DNA from: Takakia lepidozioides
Taxonomy: Eukaryota; Streptophyta; Takakiopsida; Takakiales; Takakiaceae
Reading direction: 5' to 3'
NCBI GenBank assembly: GCA_030704615.1
Contig: CM060733.1
Span: forward strand, 62,496,001-62,560,000
Length of the DNA: 64,000 nucleotides
The translations under genes were made by a program, and so were the position numbers. This document shows positions 31,370 to 43,500 of this stretch, in pieces; within the stretch, counting starts at the first letter, position 1, and each line of letters begins with the position of its first letter. The notes below the pieces were generated by a model. It had not been told where the DNA came from, made no database searches, and worked only from the letters and a program-made list of their open reading frames with translations.

Positions 31370-34300
31370 GTGGTATCATCGACAGCTCCAAGTCATCGCA
31401 TGTTTGAATCGCCCAACTTGGGGCGAGAGGGCAAACTTAAACCTTTTGTTGGTGGACGGGAGGACTTGCAACGAGAGTACGACAGAATAGGCATTGGGGA
31501 GGTTGGTACAGGCGGCATGGCAGGTGAAGGGCGTGAGGACATGAGGACAGCAGATCCGGCAATGGAGGTTGTTCATGCACATGCAGTAGGGCCCGCCCAC
31601 GCAAAGAAAAAGAAGAAAGCTAAGCACATGCAATCCCCGGCGAGAGAGCCGTCACGGGCTGCGGAGGGGGGAGTGAGCAGTGCGCGCGAGGGTGTCAGTT
31701 CGCCTCAATCAAAGGTGGTCGTCCTGGAGGGCTCCCCTGCTGCTAGCCCTAGTAAGAAACAGAAAGCCCGTGAGAGGGCAAAAGAGAGGGCAAAAGAACA
31801 GACGAGACAGAATGCTAGCCAGGAGGAAAGAGAAAAGGTCATTGAAGAGGCCAGGGGTGCCCAAATGACAGATGCCAATGTAAGCGAGGGACGCACAGAG
31901 ACGGTGGATCCCTCCAAGACACCACAGAGAGGCAGTAACACATCGGTTAGACCATCGCGGGCAAGAGCAGCCCGTGCAATTACCCATACGGTGGAGAGTG
32001 GAGGAGAGGAAAGAACACCAGAAAGAGCACGGATTGTGCAAGTTCGAGGTGAAGCCAGGGAGAGGGCAGTAGAGACGGGGAGAGTGCTGGAGGTGGTTTC
32101 GCAGGTGGCTGACCCTGTTGAGGAGGACGACAGGGAGCTTTCTGACCAGGATGACATCCTCCCGGACATCCCCAGGCCCCAAACCCGGAGCATACAGACT
32201 GGATTTGGCGGTCCTGGTGGGCTGCCGGAAAACCCCTCTGCAGCAGACGTCATGTCTGAGGCGGATATGAAGTTGGCCGCTGCCAAGATGTTGGAGGCAA
32301 CCCACAGCAACATTGGCAGGGTGCTGGGGGGCATGGTGTACCCGGCCAAGCTTCGAATTCCCCTTTGCCGCTTGGTGTCATTGCAGGTGGTGAGACCTGC
32401 CCTCCCAGGCGATATCGACAAGCTGAAATTCTCTTTCCGGGATGGATATCGAATGGGGTCTGCCGCGTTTTACGTTTCCATTGAGAACGACCACGGAGCT
32501 TCCCGTGCCCACACTTCCGATGAGGTAGACAAATGGGGTCCCCATTGGCAAACGCGAAATGAGGAGTTCGAGAGATCGATTGCTAGTGATCCTCTTTTCC
32601 AGCACTTGTCCGGTAAGATATTCTACGTGTGGGACGGCAATCATCGCCTCCTGGCATGGATGGAGCACATTGCCCAAGCCCACCCCAACGACCTCGATTG
32701 GCATTTCGCCGTGGATTGTGTTGTACTGAAGGTTGCCGGGCCCAAAGATCGCAGTCTTCTCAAAGCTGCAATGGCCGACATCAACTCGTAAGCTACAACG
32801 CCTCTCGCTTTTGGACTTTGAATTTGGAAGTCATTTCATTGCGAATCCTCATATATGATGAAAATTCCCATTTCAGTATTGTTTGATGGAAATGTGGCAC
32901 TGCAAGGTGATTGAGAATGCCTTCATTGCCACCAACTTGTCCCATATGCTCTTCCGAGTGAAGGATGTTGGGAAGCAAGGGGTGCAAGAGTTTGCCAATT
33001 CCCTCAGTGCCGACCTCCTGCGCAAGTCGGAGGCAAAGGCAGACAGAACCTGGTATAGGCTGAGCGTCGACGCCATGGTGGACTACATATTTCGGGTAAA
33101 GCTCCTGACAGTTTTGTTGAGCTAATCTGTCTCTCCTCCCCCAATAGAAGAAAAGGTCTTCACCGTGATTTCTAATCTCCTCCCCCAATAGAAGAAATTG
33201 TGTTGAGCAGGATCTCTAATCTTATGTGCGCATTCTTGACAGACGAAAATACAGCAGGATTTGGCACATGCGCGGAGGTTCTATATGGAGTCAGAGGAGA
33301 AGAATCCAACCCTCCCGGCACTCGAATCGTATGTCAAAGCTGCGGAGGTGAGGGCCCGCATAAAGTACAAGTCGCGGATGGTAAAGTACGTGGCCATAGC
33401 TGATCCCGCCCTTGGTGCCGACTTTCTGGTGGAGGTGGGGAAGCACTACTCTCGCGCTCTGAAGCCCACGATGACATTGGAGAAGCTCCATCGTCTAGCC
33501 ACATCCTGTGTGGATGCAACAGAAAATGTGATACATTCTTAACCAAATTGTGGTGGCAACAACTCCTTTTTGTGGTGTTTGGCGCTTACGAATATGCTGG
33601 GTGGTTGGACAGACCCGGTGGCTCCAAATCTGGAATGGTTCCCAAAGTACCAGGGACATGTGGAGCTTCCCCAAACCGGACAAACTCTCTGACCCCACAT
33701 TCGACATGTGGATGAACCGCATGACATGGTGGTTTCAGGTACTTCCCCACGCTTCGTTTGGGGCTTCTACTCTAGTAGGGGGTGGATTCATTGTATTTTT
33801 TCAGGAAAGCTATCTGATGGAGAATCTCCACAGGTGACGACGAATGCGCAAGAGCAGCTGGACACACAAGCACATCAGTTCAAGATGGAGATATCTCCTG
33901 CAGCAGAGAGCCTACGTGACTATGTGACGAGGTACTTTCTGCTCTACAAAACCAACCTATTCTTTCAGGAGATAGCAGATGCTCGCCGGAGCCACGAGTT
34001 CACCGACCGGCCGAACGCGGACAAAGCAGCAATGCGCCTTCTGTACAGGTACATACGCGCTATCTTTCTTTCAAGTCCTTGCATTTCAGGATGTTAGAGG
34101 CCTCATGTGGTGTTAGGCAAAATGGCGCCGAATTTCCAGTCAGGGCTCCGAAAATGGCTAAGTCCCTAGACTCGCTGGCCCTGAACTGGAAATTCGGCGC
34201 CATTTTCCAGTTCTAGGCCCTATTGCCGTTCAGGGACTTGGCCATTTTCGGGCTAAGTCCCTAGATTGGCTGGCCCGGAACTGGAAATTCGGCGCCATTT

Positions 34301-37300
34301 TCCAGTCCGAGGCCCTATTGCCGTTCAAGGACTTGGCCATTTTCGGGCTAAGTCCCTAGACTGGCTGGCCCGGAACTGGAAATTCGGCGCCAGTTTCCAG
34401 TTCCAGGCCCTATTGCCGTTCAAGGACTTGGCCATTTTCGGGCTAAGTCCCTAGACTGGCTGGCCCTGAACTGGAAATTCGGCGCCATTTTCCAGTTCCA
34501 GGCCCTATTGCCGTTCAGGGACTTCGCCATTTTCGGGCTAAGTCCCTAGACTGGCTGGCCCTGAAGTGAAAATTTGGCGCCATTTTCCAGTTCTAGGCCC
34601 TATTGCTGTTCAGGGACTTAGCCATTTTCGGGCTAAGTCCCTAGACTGGCGGGCCCCGAACTGGAAATTCGGCGCCATTTTCCAGTTCTAGGCCCTATTG
34701 CCGTTCAGGGACTTAGCCATTTTCGGGCTAAGTCCCTAGGGTGGCGGGCCCGGAACTGGAAATTCGGCGCCATTTTCCAGTTCTAGGCCCTATTGCCGTT
34801 CAGGGACTTAGCCATTTTCGGGCTAAGTCCCTAGGGTGGCTGGCCCGGAACTGGAAATTCGGCGCCATTTTCCAGTTCTAGGCCCTATTGCCGTTCAGGG
34901 ACTTAGCCATTTTTGGGCTAAGTCCCTAGGGTGGCTGGCCCTGAACTGGAAATTCGGCGCCATTTTCCAGTTCTAGGCCCTATTGCCGTTCAGGGACTTA
35001 GCCATTTTCGGGCTAAGTCCCTAGGGTGGCTGGCCCTGAACTGGAAATTCGGCGCCATTTTTCCAGTTCTAGGCCCTATTGCGGTTCTGGGACTTAGCCA
35101 TCTTCGGGCCAAACCGGGAAAAATGGCGCCGAATTTCCAGTTCAGGGCTCCCAAGATGGCTAAGTCCCTAGGGTGGCAGTCACCGAAAACCGAAATTCGG
35201 CGCCATTTTTCCATTTCTAGGCCCACTCACATCTGCCCCAACCTGGGAAAATGGTGCCGAATATGCATTTCAGGGACCTCATTGTGTTTTTCATGAATGC
35301 AGGTACTGCAAGTTCTCCCTTTTGGAGAAAGGTCATCTGTCTTTCGAGCCACCATTCTTCCTGGCATGGAGGAACCCTGGGGCTGACTCCATGTACACTG
35401 ACGATATTGTGAAGGAGTGGCATCTGGAACATTTGCGTGATTGCCCTTGGTATGTGGACCTTCCGCTCGGCTCGCTCGACCCATCCGAGTTTCAATTGAA
35501 GCTGGATGCTGAATTCCGACGAAACCGGGCTCCCCTGCCTCCGTTGGGTGCAAAAAAAAACGCTTGCGAACTCCAGGAAAGCGGCAGAGCTTGCTCAGGC
35601 AGGAATTCAGGAGAAATTGCATGAGAAGAGTAAAGGCCAAAGGAAAAGGACAAGGAAACAGGTGAGTGCAGTAACACCCAAAAAGAAGAAAACCATCGGG
35701 GCATCGGAGGAGGCGCAGGAGGGGACCCAAGAGAGTGACTCGGACGACGACTTTGTTCAAGGTCCTGCGACAGCTGTTGCTCCTACCCAGTCACCGGTCG
35801 TCCGGGTTCCCAAGTCAGTTCGGAGTGGGACTGGCTCTGCCAAGAAGTTGGCATTTGAGGGCGAGCCTACACGGCGGTATTCGGCGGTGACGTTTACGCA
35901 CAGGCCAAAGCTAGAACCTCCAACCATCATCCAATGCGTCAATGAGAGCTTCTTTGACGCTCTTGCTGCTAGGGCGAAGAAGGTGGCACACATCAAGTCT
36001 CTGGCGGAGCAGAAGGGGAAAGCCAAGAAGAGGGCTGCCGGTACAGAACCTAAAGACACCCCTGGTTTTGAAGCCATGATGGAATTCTTCACGGCTGTGA
36101 GCACGAATTGCAAGAGCACTCGGGGGGGGGGGGGGGGGGTGAGGTGGAGAGAGCTTGCGACATGATTCTCCTCGACATTCCAGATGGGGAGCTGCTGGAG
36201 GGCCTGGATGGTGTGCCCACCTGGAACAGGTTTACTGAGGACTACTGGAAAGCCGGGTTTGGCCTGGCGGGGATGCTTCTGGATGACGGTGGATGTGTGG
36301 TTGTCCTTGCCACGAAAGGGAAGACCACAGAGAATGCGGTGGTAAGGTGGACACCGAAAAGTGTCACCCCGGTCCTCCTCAGAAAATGGTTCTGCATCAG
36401 TACACAGGGGTTGCGAACAGAGGGCCAAAGTGTAAGTTATCAATCTATTGCATTCACTTCATATTGTGGTGTATGTTAAGTAGACCCTGGAGTTGATCCC
36501 TTCTTTGTTGGATGTGCAGACATTGGTGTTTGAGGCATATTGCTTTGTGAAGAGAGGGTCTACGTTCAAATTCCGCAACGACGGTCGTCTTGTTGATGCC
36601 GCTGTGGACCCTGTAACCTACGATGTCCTCTACAACTATGTGCCCCACTCCAGTATGCCGAAGGACACAAAGACAGGCAAACCGTGGCGGTACAGCCGGA
36701 CCCGGAGCCCTGCTTTCATCCAAACCCTCATGGAGACGTGCTCGGATGTCCAAGGGCGGATTCTGGACCTCACATGCGGCACGGGTAAGCCTTCACGTGC
36801 TCAGTTTGTCCCCTGGCCCGATTGCAATTGCATGCCGCAAGCTATTAACCGCCCGCTTTGTTCCTCAGGTGCTTCAATGTGGGCAGGGACGTTGTCCGAC
36901 AGGCATGTGTTCGCCTTCGAGCCAGATACTGCCCTCCACAACTCGGAACTTGCAGCGGCTGAACGTCTGCCGAAAGAGGAAGAGGCATCCTCGGAGGATG
37001 AGGAAGAATCCGACAAGGAGCAGGGGGAGGTACAAGTTGGGATCGAGGCCGAGGAGCCCCCGGTTTACGAGTGAGTGGTTGCATTGTAAGTTGCCTCCTG
37101 ATTTCGTGAGGCACCTCCCTTCGCTCTCTTATTTCATTGAAAGACCCTTTTTTGCTTCAACTGGTATTGACATTCTTGAAGTGGATTTGTTCTTACTGTA
37201 GGATGCCAAGTACTGCCGGAGGGACGTCTAGACCGGAGTTCATGGGCAGGAGGAACGTGCCTTTTTTTGCCAGGGGGGATTTCATGCCTAGTCCAGAAAG

Positions 37301-37661
37301 GGAGTACATCCTTCCTACTTATGCTGCCCGGCTTGCTTCGGTGTCCATTAGGAGGTGTTCCGAACCTAGTCGTGTACAGCAGATTTTAGACGAGGCAAGC
37401 CTCAAGAAAATGAAGATGAGGGAGGAGGCAACAGCTATTAGAGCCCGTCGGGCTCGTAGATTTGTCTTGGATTGTGCTGAGGAAAGTGGGGGAGAAGACG
37501 CAGAAGATTCCCAGGAGGTGAGGTGGACAGTCCCCCAAGGAGAGGACGGGATTTTTGAGAGGCATAGTGGAACTGATGCATCACAGAGCTCGGAGGATGA
37601 GGGGGATGAGGGGGATGAGGAAGAAGGTGGGGCAAGTTCCTCGGAGGGTGTAGGAGAGTAG
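31370..37661 (+). pseudogene. ParB-like/DNA-methyltransferase-like fusion gene, copy 1
   Basis: Exon 1 (to about 32787) has a basic, low-complexity N-terminus (KKKKKAKH, ARERAKERAKEQ) and then, at residues about 330-450, a ParB/sulfiredoxin-like segment: IPLCRLVSLQVVRPALPGD, and YVWDGNHRLLAWMEH with DGNHR at 422-426. Later exons (33243 on, 35303-36431, 36520-36784, 36869-37070, 37202-37661) lead to a methyltransferase-like C-terminus: CDMILLDIPDGELLEG in the place of motif IV (DPPY), a DDGGCVVVLAT strand, and GRILDLTCGTG | ASMWAG (motif I, split by the intron 36785-36868). An acidic tail (SSEDEGDEGDEEEGG) follows. Introns with clear GT-AG are 33096-33242, 34049-35302, 36432-36519, 36785-36868 and 37071-37201. 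Frame breaks at the A-run near 35553 and the G-run at 36121-36138 indicate a pseudogene. Family assignments are from motifs only. Confidence 0.65.
34124..35280. repeat. 95-bp tandem array with two hairpins per unit
   Basis: GGCGCC occurs at 34196, 34291, 34386, 34481, 34576, 34671, 34766, 34861, 34956 and 35051, an exact 95-base period over ten units, with less regular units on both sides. Each unit contains the perfect stem AGGGACTTAGCC/GGCTAAGTCCCT (loop ATTTTCG, some units with one change) and AACTGGAAA/TTTCCAGTT round TTCGGCGCCA. The array lies inside intron 34049-35302 of the ParB-methyltransferase gene. Confidence 0.95.
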
Positions 37662-37875
37662 TGCCCATTCCGGCTATGACAGTTAGAACACACTTGTATA
37701 GACGTGGCTTGCCACAAAATTTGCAATAAAATGTTGCATTTCAAGTCCACTAGTGCCACATTCCAACTTCACATGACCCTATTTCCGTGCCTCCTAACCC
37801 TATTTCCGTGGACTCACAATGGTCTGCTCATGCTTTTTTTTTTTCCGCTCATGCTCATGCCGCTCATGAAATAGC

Positions 37876-38836
37876 AGCCCCCCTGCATATCCCTCGTTGT
37901 GGCTTCCTCCACACGCCGTTTACCTTGGTAAGTTTCCACCCATCCGACTGTCCATCACCTTATTCTCCTTCCATTTGAACTACCCACTTCAGCCCTGCTC
38001 TTGATGGATCGTGTCTCTCCTCATCAGCCCATTCCCAACATTGTGGTTTCACTGTTTCCCTTCGCATTTGTTGCTCTTGGTGCTTGTTGTCTGATCGAGG
38101 CAGCTCTCCCTTTTGCAGTTCAAGTTTCTCTTCCATCTCCCCACTCTGTTTACAATTCCAGTTCTCCGTTGATACCTTGGTGGTTGTATGCTCACATGGG
38201 TTTTCCCCTGTCTTGTTGTCATCATGATTGTCTGTCCTGGCTTTGTCTGTAACCTCACTAAGCTGCATATCTACTGTGTGTAGATTCAATCCTTTCTCAG
38301 TGTCTTTATTGAGCCTGAAAAAAATTGGGCACTCTGACTTCTTCCTTCAATTCTCTCACCCTCAGTCCCTCTAATTGCTGCCATCCTTTCTCTCTCCTGA
38401 TTTCTCTCCCTTGTTGTCACTCTTGTTAGTTTCTGACCTTTCTTAGTTCCTTTTGTAGGCGCCATCTGTTGTCCACTCCTTTCAATGCATAGGCTGAACA
38501 TCTCTCTTGGCTTCATGGTGATCACATCAGCTAAGTCATCCAACTCTACATCTCTCCCTTCATGCCCATGCTGACCTGTTGCATATGCATCCTTATCAAT
38601 ACTGATTGTCTCTCCACTACTTGTTCCCTCTTCCCATAGTTGCCTTTCAGTGTCTGATTGTTGTCTGCCTTGTTGTACTGCAGGAATCATTTGTTGTCAA
38701 TCCTTTCCTCCATTTAATCGCACCCTCAATTTGTTGTTTCTGAATTGTTCTTGTCCATGCACTCTGGCTTGCTCATTTTCAATGCCGCCTTTGACCATCA
38801 ACCGTGCTAGGTCATGCGTCCCCGTTCTGTTGTAAC
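37876..38836 (-). other. Unrecognised minus-strand frames between the inverted copies
   Basis: Minus-strand frames of 134 and 109 codons (38690-38286, 38289-37960), preceded by LARLMVKGGIENEQARVHGQ near 38815-38755, are charged, Gln/Glu/Thr-rich and low in complexity. This could be the N-terminal (gag-like) ORF of a retrotransposon, but no zinc knuckle or catalytic motif is seen, so no family is assigned. It ends exactly where a CACTA-ended repeat starts. Confidence 0.35.
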
Positions 38837-39985
38837 ACTACAACAGATTGCGGCTTTTATGACTCCCATGGCTGCGCAGTCATGACAAATTTGTGGCAGA
38901 AATGCCATTTGCAGTCGTAAATGCCTTTTGAAGTCATAACGCAAGTCTAGGGAGGGCGTATATGCGATTGCATGACTCCGCAGTCTGCGCAACACAGGTC
39001 AAACATGTTTGACCACGAATATTGGCATGGCAGATATGACTACCAGTCACGGTCATGCTTACACTGGAATGACGTGTGCAAATTGCTAGACGGACATATG
39101 ACTTCATGACTCTCACTCTAATGCATTCTGCCAGATCATCACATGGATGAAACACTACATGACTGCACGTGTCGACACATGCTTTTATGGTTATATATAT
39201 AATATATCAGTGTTTATATTTTGAAAAAATGTCGGAGACTCTAACCACTAGAATGAATTTTTTAAAAAAAAAATCAAAGTCCAAAAGATTTGAAAAAAGC
39301 ACATCGGCTGGTAGGTGCACAGTGTGTCGCCCCGGTGGTTCAGGGTTCAAACCCGCTGCCCTACCCCGTGTGTGGGATTGTTCGTGACGATATGTTTGGG
39401 CGTTGATCGTCCTGTAGGTCTCATGGCCCAAATGAAAGGGGGTTAAATTTCCCCCCTCCTCAAGGGCCTGAGGCTTCCTTTCAGAAAAAAAAAAAATTCA
39501 AAAAGTTGCTTATATGGTTTGCAAAAAGGTCTATCTCCCTTCCTCCCGCTCACTCTAATTCTATTCACGGCTACCGTGATGGGCAACTTTTTAATTTTTT
39601 TTAGTGCACTCATCTTCCTCGTCGGAAATGTCGAATACGTCCACACGAGAAGCTATGGAGGGTCTTGACGGTCCAGGAGAGGGCTGGGACTTAGAGCGAA
39701 CGAGCGGGAGGGAAGGCAAATATGCATGGGAGGCCGCAGTTGGAGCAACCTTCGCATCTGAAGCAAGCAACCCTAGAAACGCTAGGGTATGTGTGCGAGG
39801 AGGTTTTGGATGGGAGCTCGCCGTTCTTGGGAGAGTCAGCTTGGTCTTAGCAGGCCGTGTTTCAATCTCTACCCGCTCAGCTGCACCGCGGTGGTTCTCA
39901 CAGACCAATCCGACATTACCTGACTACAGAAACAAGCAGCACACTGAAGAGGTCCTCTTGAGTTCATGGTCAGTCAAATCCTCCA
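38837..39985. mobile_element. CACTA-ended dispersed repeat, copy 1
   Basis: It begins CACTACAACAGATTGCGGCT, like CACTA/EnSpm transposon termini, at the exact point where homology with 55117-56258 begins. Colinearity runs through ATCGTCCTGTAGGTCTCAT to TCAAATCCTCCATGGGTCA. No reverse-oriented TGTAGTG end is found, so only one terminus is present. Inside, 39296-39495 looks like a tRNA-derived retroposon. A minus-strand frame at 39908-39591 (LLASDAKVAPTAASHAYLPS) is shared with copy 2 but is not recognised. Confidence 0.6.
39296..39495 (+). mobile_element. SINE-like segment with Pol III B box and A-rich tail
   Basis: GGTTCAAACCC at 39352 matches a Pol III B box (GGTTCRANNCC). Downstream GTGTGTGGGATTGTTCGTGA...CTGAGGCTTCCTTTCAG leads into an A12 run at 39485-39496. 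The same segment lies at 55569-55745 with another A-rich tail. No convincing A box was found, so SINE status is tentative. Confidence 0.45.
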
Positions 39986-40504
39986 TGGGTCATGACACAA
40001 GGTCGAGGACAATGTGGTGAGGGCACCTTCTTCTTTGACCTATTTCAGCCTGTTTTTCCCTCTCATCAGACTCGGCCCTTCATTTGCAGCACGGAGCAGA
40101 GCTCGCATGAGATTTTTAAAGATCCTTCACGATGGTGTGACAACTGCAATCGCAAGGTGTGGCTTTTCCTTAATAAATGACGTGAAGAAGTTTCTCCGTC
40201 CTGCAAATGTGGGCTGTTGGCTCTTGTTAGTACCATGATTTGGCATTCTTCCTGATGTTTCAAGGTTCTTGGGAGAGTCAGCTTGGTCTTAGCGGGGGCT
40301 GCTATTTCATGAGCGACATGAGCATGAGCGGAAAAAAAAAAAAGCATGAGCGGGCCATTATGTGTCCACGGAAATAGGGTTAGGAGGCACGGAAATAGGG
40401 TCATGTGGACTCGTCATAGCAATGAAATGCAACATTTTATTGCAAATTTTGTGGCAAGCCACGTCTATACAAGTGTGTCCTAACTGACATAGCAGGAATG
40501 GGAA

Positions 40505-43500
40505 CTACTCTCCTACACCTTCCGAGGAACTTGGCCCTCCTTCTTCCTCATCCCCCTCATCCCCCCCATCCTCCGAGCTCTGTGATGCATCGGTTGCACT
40601 ATGCCTCTCAAAAATTCCGTCCTCTCCTTGGGGGACTGTCCACCTCACCTCCTGGGAATCTTCTGCCTCTTCTCCCCCACTTTCCTCAGCACAATCCAAG
40701 ACAAATCTACGAGCCCGACGGGCTCTAATATCTGCTGCCTCCTCCCTCATCTTCATTTTCTTGAGGCTTGCCTCGTCTAAAATCTGTTGTACACGACTAG
40801 GTTCGGAAGACCTCCTAATGGACACCGAAGCAAGCCGGGCAGCATAAGTAGGAAGGATGTAGTCCCTTTCTGGACTAGGCATGAAATCCCCCCTGGCAAA
40901 AAAATGCACGTTCCTCCTGCCCATGAACTCCGGTGTAGACGTCCTTCCTGCAATACTTGGCATCCTATAGTAAGAACAAATCCACTTCAAGAATGTCAAT
41001 ACCAGCAGAAGCAGAAAGGGTTTTCAATGAAATAAGAGAGCGAAGGGAGGTGCCTCACGAAATCTGGAGGCAACTTACAATGCGACCACTCACTCGTAAA
41101 CCGGGGGCTCCTCGGCCTCGATCCCAACTTGTTCCTCCCCTTGCTCCTTCTCGGATTTTTCCTCATCCTCCGAGGGTGCCTCTTCCTCTTTGGGCAGACG
41201 TTCAGCCGCTGCAAGTTCCGAGTTGTGGAGGGCAGTATTTGGCTCGAAGGCGAACACATGCCTGTCGGACAACGTCCCTGCCCACATTGAAGCACCTGAG
41301 GAACAAAGCGGGCGGTTAATAGCTTGCGGCATGCAATTGCAATCGGGCCAGGGGACAAACTGAGCACGTGAAGGCTTACCCGTGCCACATGTGAGGTCAA
41401 GAATCCGCCCTTGGACATCCGAGCACGTCTCCATGAGGGTTTGGATGAAAGCAGGGCACCGGGTCCGGCTGTACCGCCACGGTTTGCCTATCTTTGTGTC
41501 CTTCGGCATACTGGAGTGGGGCACATAGTTGTAGAGGACATCGTAGGTAACAGGGTCCACAGCGGCATCAACAAGACGATTATTGTTGCGGAATTTGAAC
41601 GTAGACCCTCTCTTCACAAAGCAATATGCCTCAAACACCAATGTCTGCACATCCAACAAAAGAGGGATCAACTCCGGGATCTAGTTTAGATACACCACAA
41701 TATGAGGTGAATGCAATAGATTGATAACTTACACTTTGGCCCTCTGTTCGCAACCCCTGTGTATTGATGCAGAACCATTTTCTGAGGAGGACCGGGGTGA
41801 CACTTTTTGGTGTCCATCTTGCCACCGCATTCTTTGTGGTCTTCCCTTGTGGCAAGGACAACCACACATCCACCGTCATCCAGGAGCATCCCCGCCAGCC
41901 CAAACCCAGCTTTCCAGTAGTCCTCAGTAAACCTGTTCCAGTTGGGCACACCATCTAGGCCCTCCAGCAGCTCCCCATCTGGAATGTCGAGGAGAATCAT
42001 ATCGCAAGCTCTCTCCACCTCAACCCCCCCCCCGAGTGCTCTTGCAATCCGTGCTCACAACTGTGAAGAATTCCATCATGGCTTCAAAACCAGGGGTGTC
42101 TTTAGGCTCTGTACCGGCAGCCCTCTTCTTGGCTTTCCCCTTCTGCTTAGCCAAAGACTTGCTATGTGCCACCTTCTTTGCCCTAGCAGCGAGAGCGTCA
42201 AGGAAGCTCTCATTGACGCATTGGATGATGGTTGAAGGTTCTAGCTTTGGCCTGTGCGTAAACGTCACCGCCGAATACCGCCGTGTAGGCTCGCCCTCAA
42301 ATGCCAACTTCTTGGCAGAGCCAGTCCCACTCCGAACTGACTTGGGAACCCGGACGACCGGTGACTTGGTAGCAGCAGTAGCAGTCGCAAGACCTTGAAC
42401 AAAGTCGTCGTCCGAGTCACTCCCTTGGGTCCCCTCCTGTGCCTCCTCCGATGCCCCGATGGTTTTCTATTTTTTGGGTGTTACTGTACTCACCTGTTTC
42501 CTTGTCCTTTTCCTTTGGCCTTTATTCTTCTCATTCAATTTCTCTTGAATTCCTGCCTGAGCAAGCTCTGCCGCTTTCCTGGAGTTGGCAAGCGCTTTTG
42601 CCTCTTTTGGACCCAGCGGAGGCAGCGGAGCACGGTTTCGTCGGGCCTCAGCATCCAGCTTCAATTGAAACTCGGATGGGTCGAGCGAGCCGGGCGGAAG
42701 GTCCACATACCAAGGGCAATCACGCAAATGTTCCAGATGCCACTTCTTCACAATAACGTCAGTGTACATGGAGTCAGCCCCAGGGTTCCTCCATGCCAGG
42801 AAGAATGGTGGCTCGAAAGACAGATGATCTTTCTCCAAAAGGGAGAACTTGCAGTACCTGCATTCATGAAAAACACAGAATGAGGTCCCTGAACTGGAAA
42901 TTCGGCACCCTTTTCCCAGGTTGGGGCGGAACTGACTGGGCCTAGAACTGAAAAAATAGCGCCGAATTTTGGTTTTCGGTGCTAGCCACGCTAGGGACAG
43001 CCATTTTGGGAGCCCTGAACTGGAAATTCGGTGCCATTTTTCCAGGTCCGGGCCGAAAATGGCTAAGTCCCTGAACTGACTGGCCCTGGAATTGGAAAAA
43101 TGGCGCCGAATTTCGGTTTTCGGTGCCAGCCACCCTAGGGACTTAGCCATTTTGGGAGCCCTGAACTGGAAATTCGGTGCCATTTTCCCAGGTCCGGCCC
43201 GAAAATGGCTAAGTCCCAGAACTGACTGGGCCTTCAAATGGAAAAATGGCGCCGAATTTCGGTTTTCGGTGCCTGCCACCCTAGGGACTTGGCCATTTTG
43301 CGTGCCCTGGACTGGAAATTCGGCGCCATTTTTCCAAGGACCAATTTTTATGCGCCACATGAGGCCTCTAACATCCTGAGATGCAAGGACTTGAAAGGAA
43401 GGCATCGCGTATGTACCTGTACAGAAGGCGCATTGCTGCTTTGTCCGCGTTCGGCTGGTCGGTGAACTCGTGGCTCGGGCGGGCATGGGGTATCTCCCGA

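Larger units (their letters stand above)
31307..37875 (+). repeat. ParB-methyltransferase repeat, copy 1
   Basis: The whole segment is duplicated in inverted orientation at 40301-46040, and its end is duplicated at 58435-59378. It starts near CCGATGTTGGTT next to gypsy sequence and ends in CCGCTCATGCTCATGCCGC followed by TCATGAAATAGC at 37845-37875. A polyadenylation-type AATAAA lies at about 37724 after the stop codon. Multi-copy state and constant 3' end point to a mobile element. Confidence 0.8.

Noticed and set aside
31705-32421. Open minus-strand frames of 238 and 198 codons opposite exon 1 of copy 1 (and their equivalents at 44738-45638)
   Set aside because: They are antisense shadows of the low-complexity, GC-biased plus-strand exon; no family motif, and the sense frame is the one conserved in sense with splice sites.
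34124-35280. CRISPR-like reading of the 95-bp array
   Set aside because: No unique spacers: the whole 95-base unit repeats, inside a eukaryotic intron.
35227-36443. Minus-strand frames of 177 and 228 codons
   Set aside because: Antisense of the methyltransferase-side exons; no independent motif.
39340-39370. tRNA gene at GGTTCAAACCC
   Set aside because: Only a B-box/T-arm-like piece is present; no acceptor stem, anticodon arm or convincing A box.
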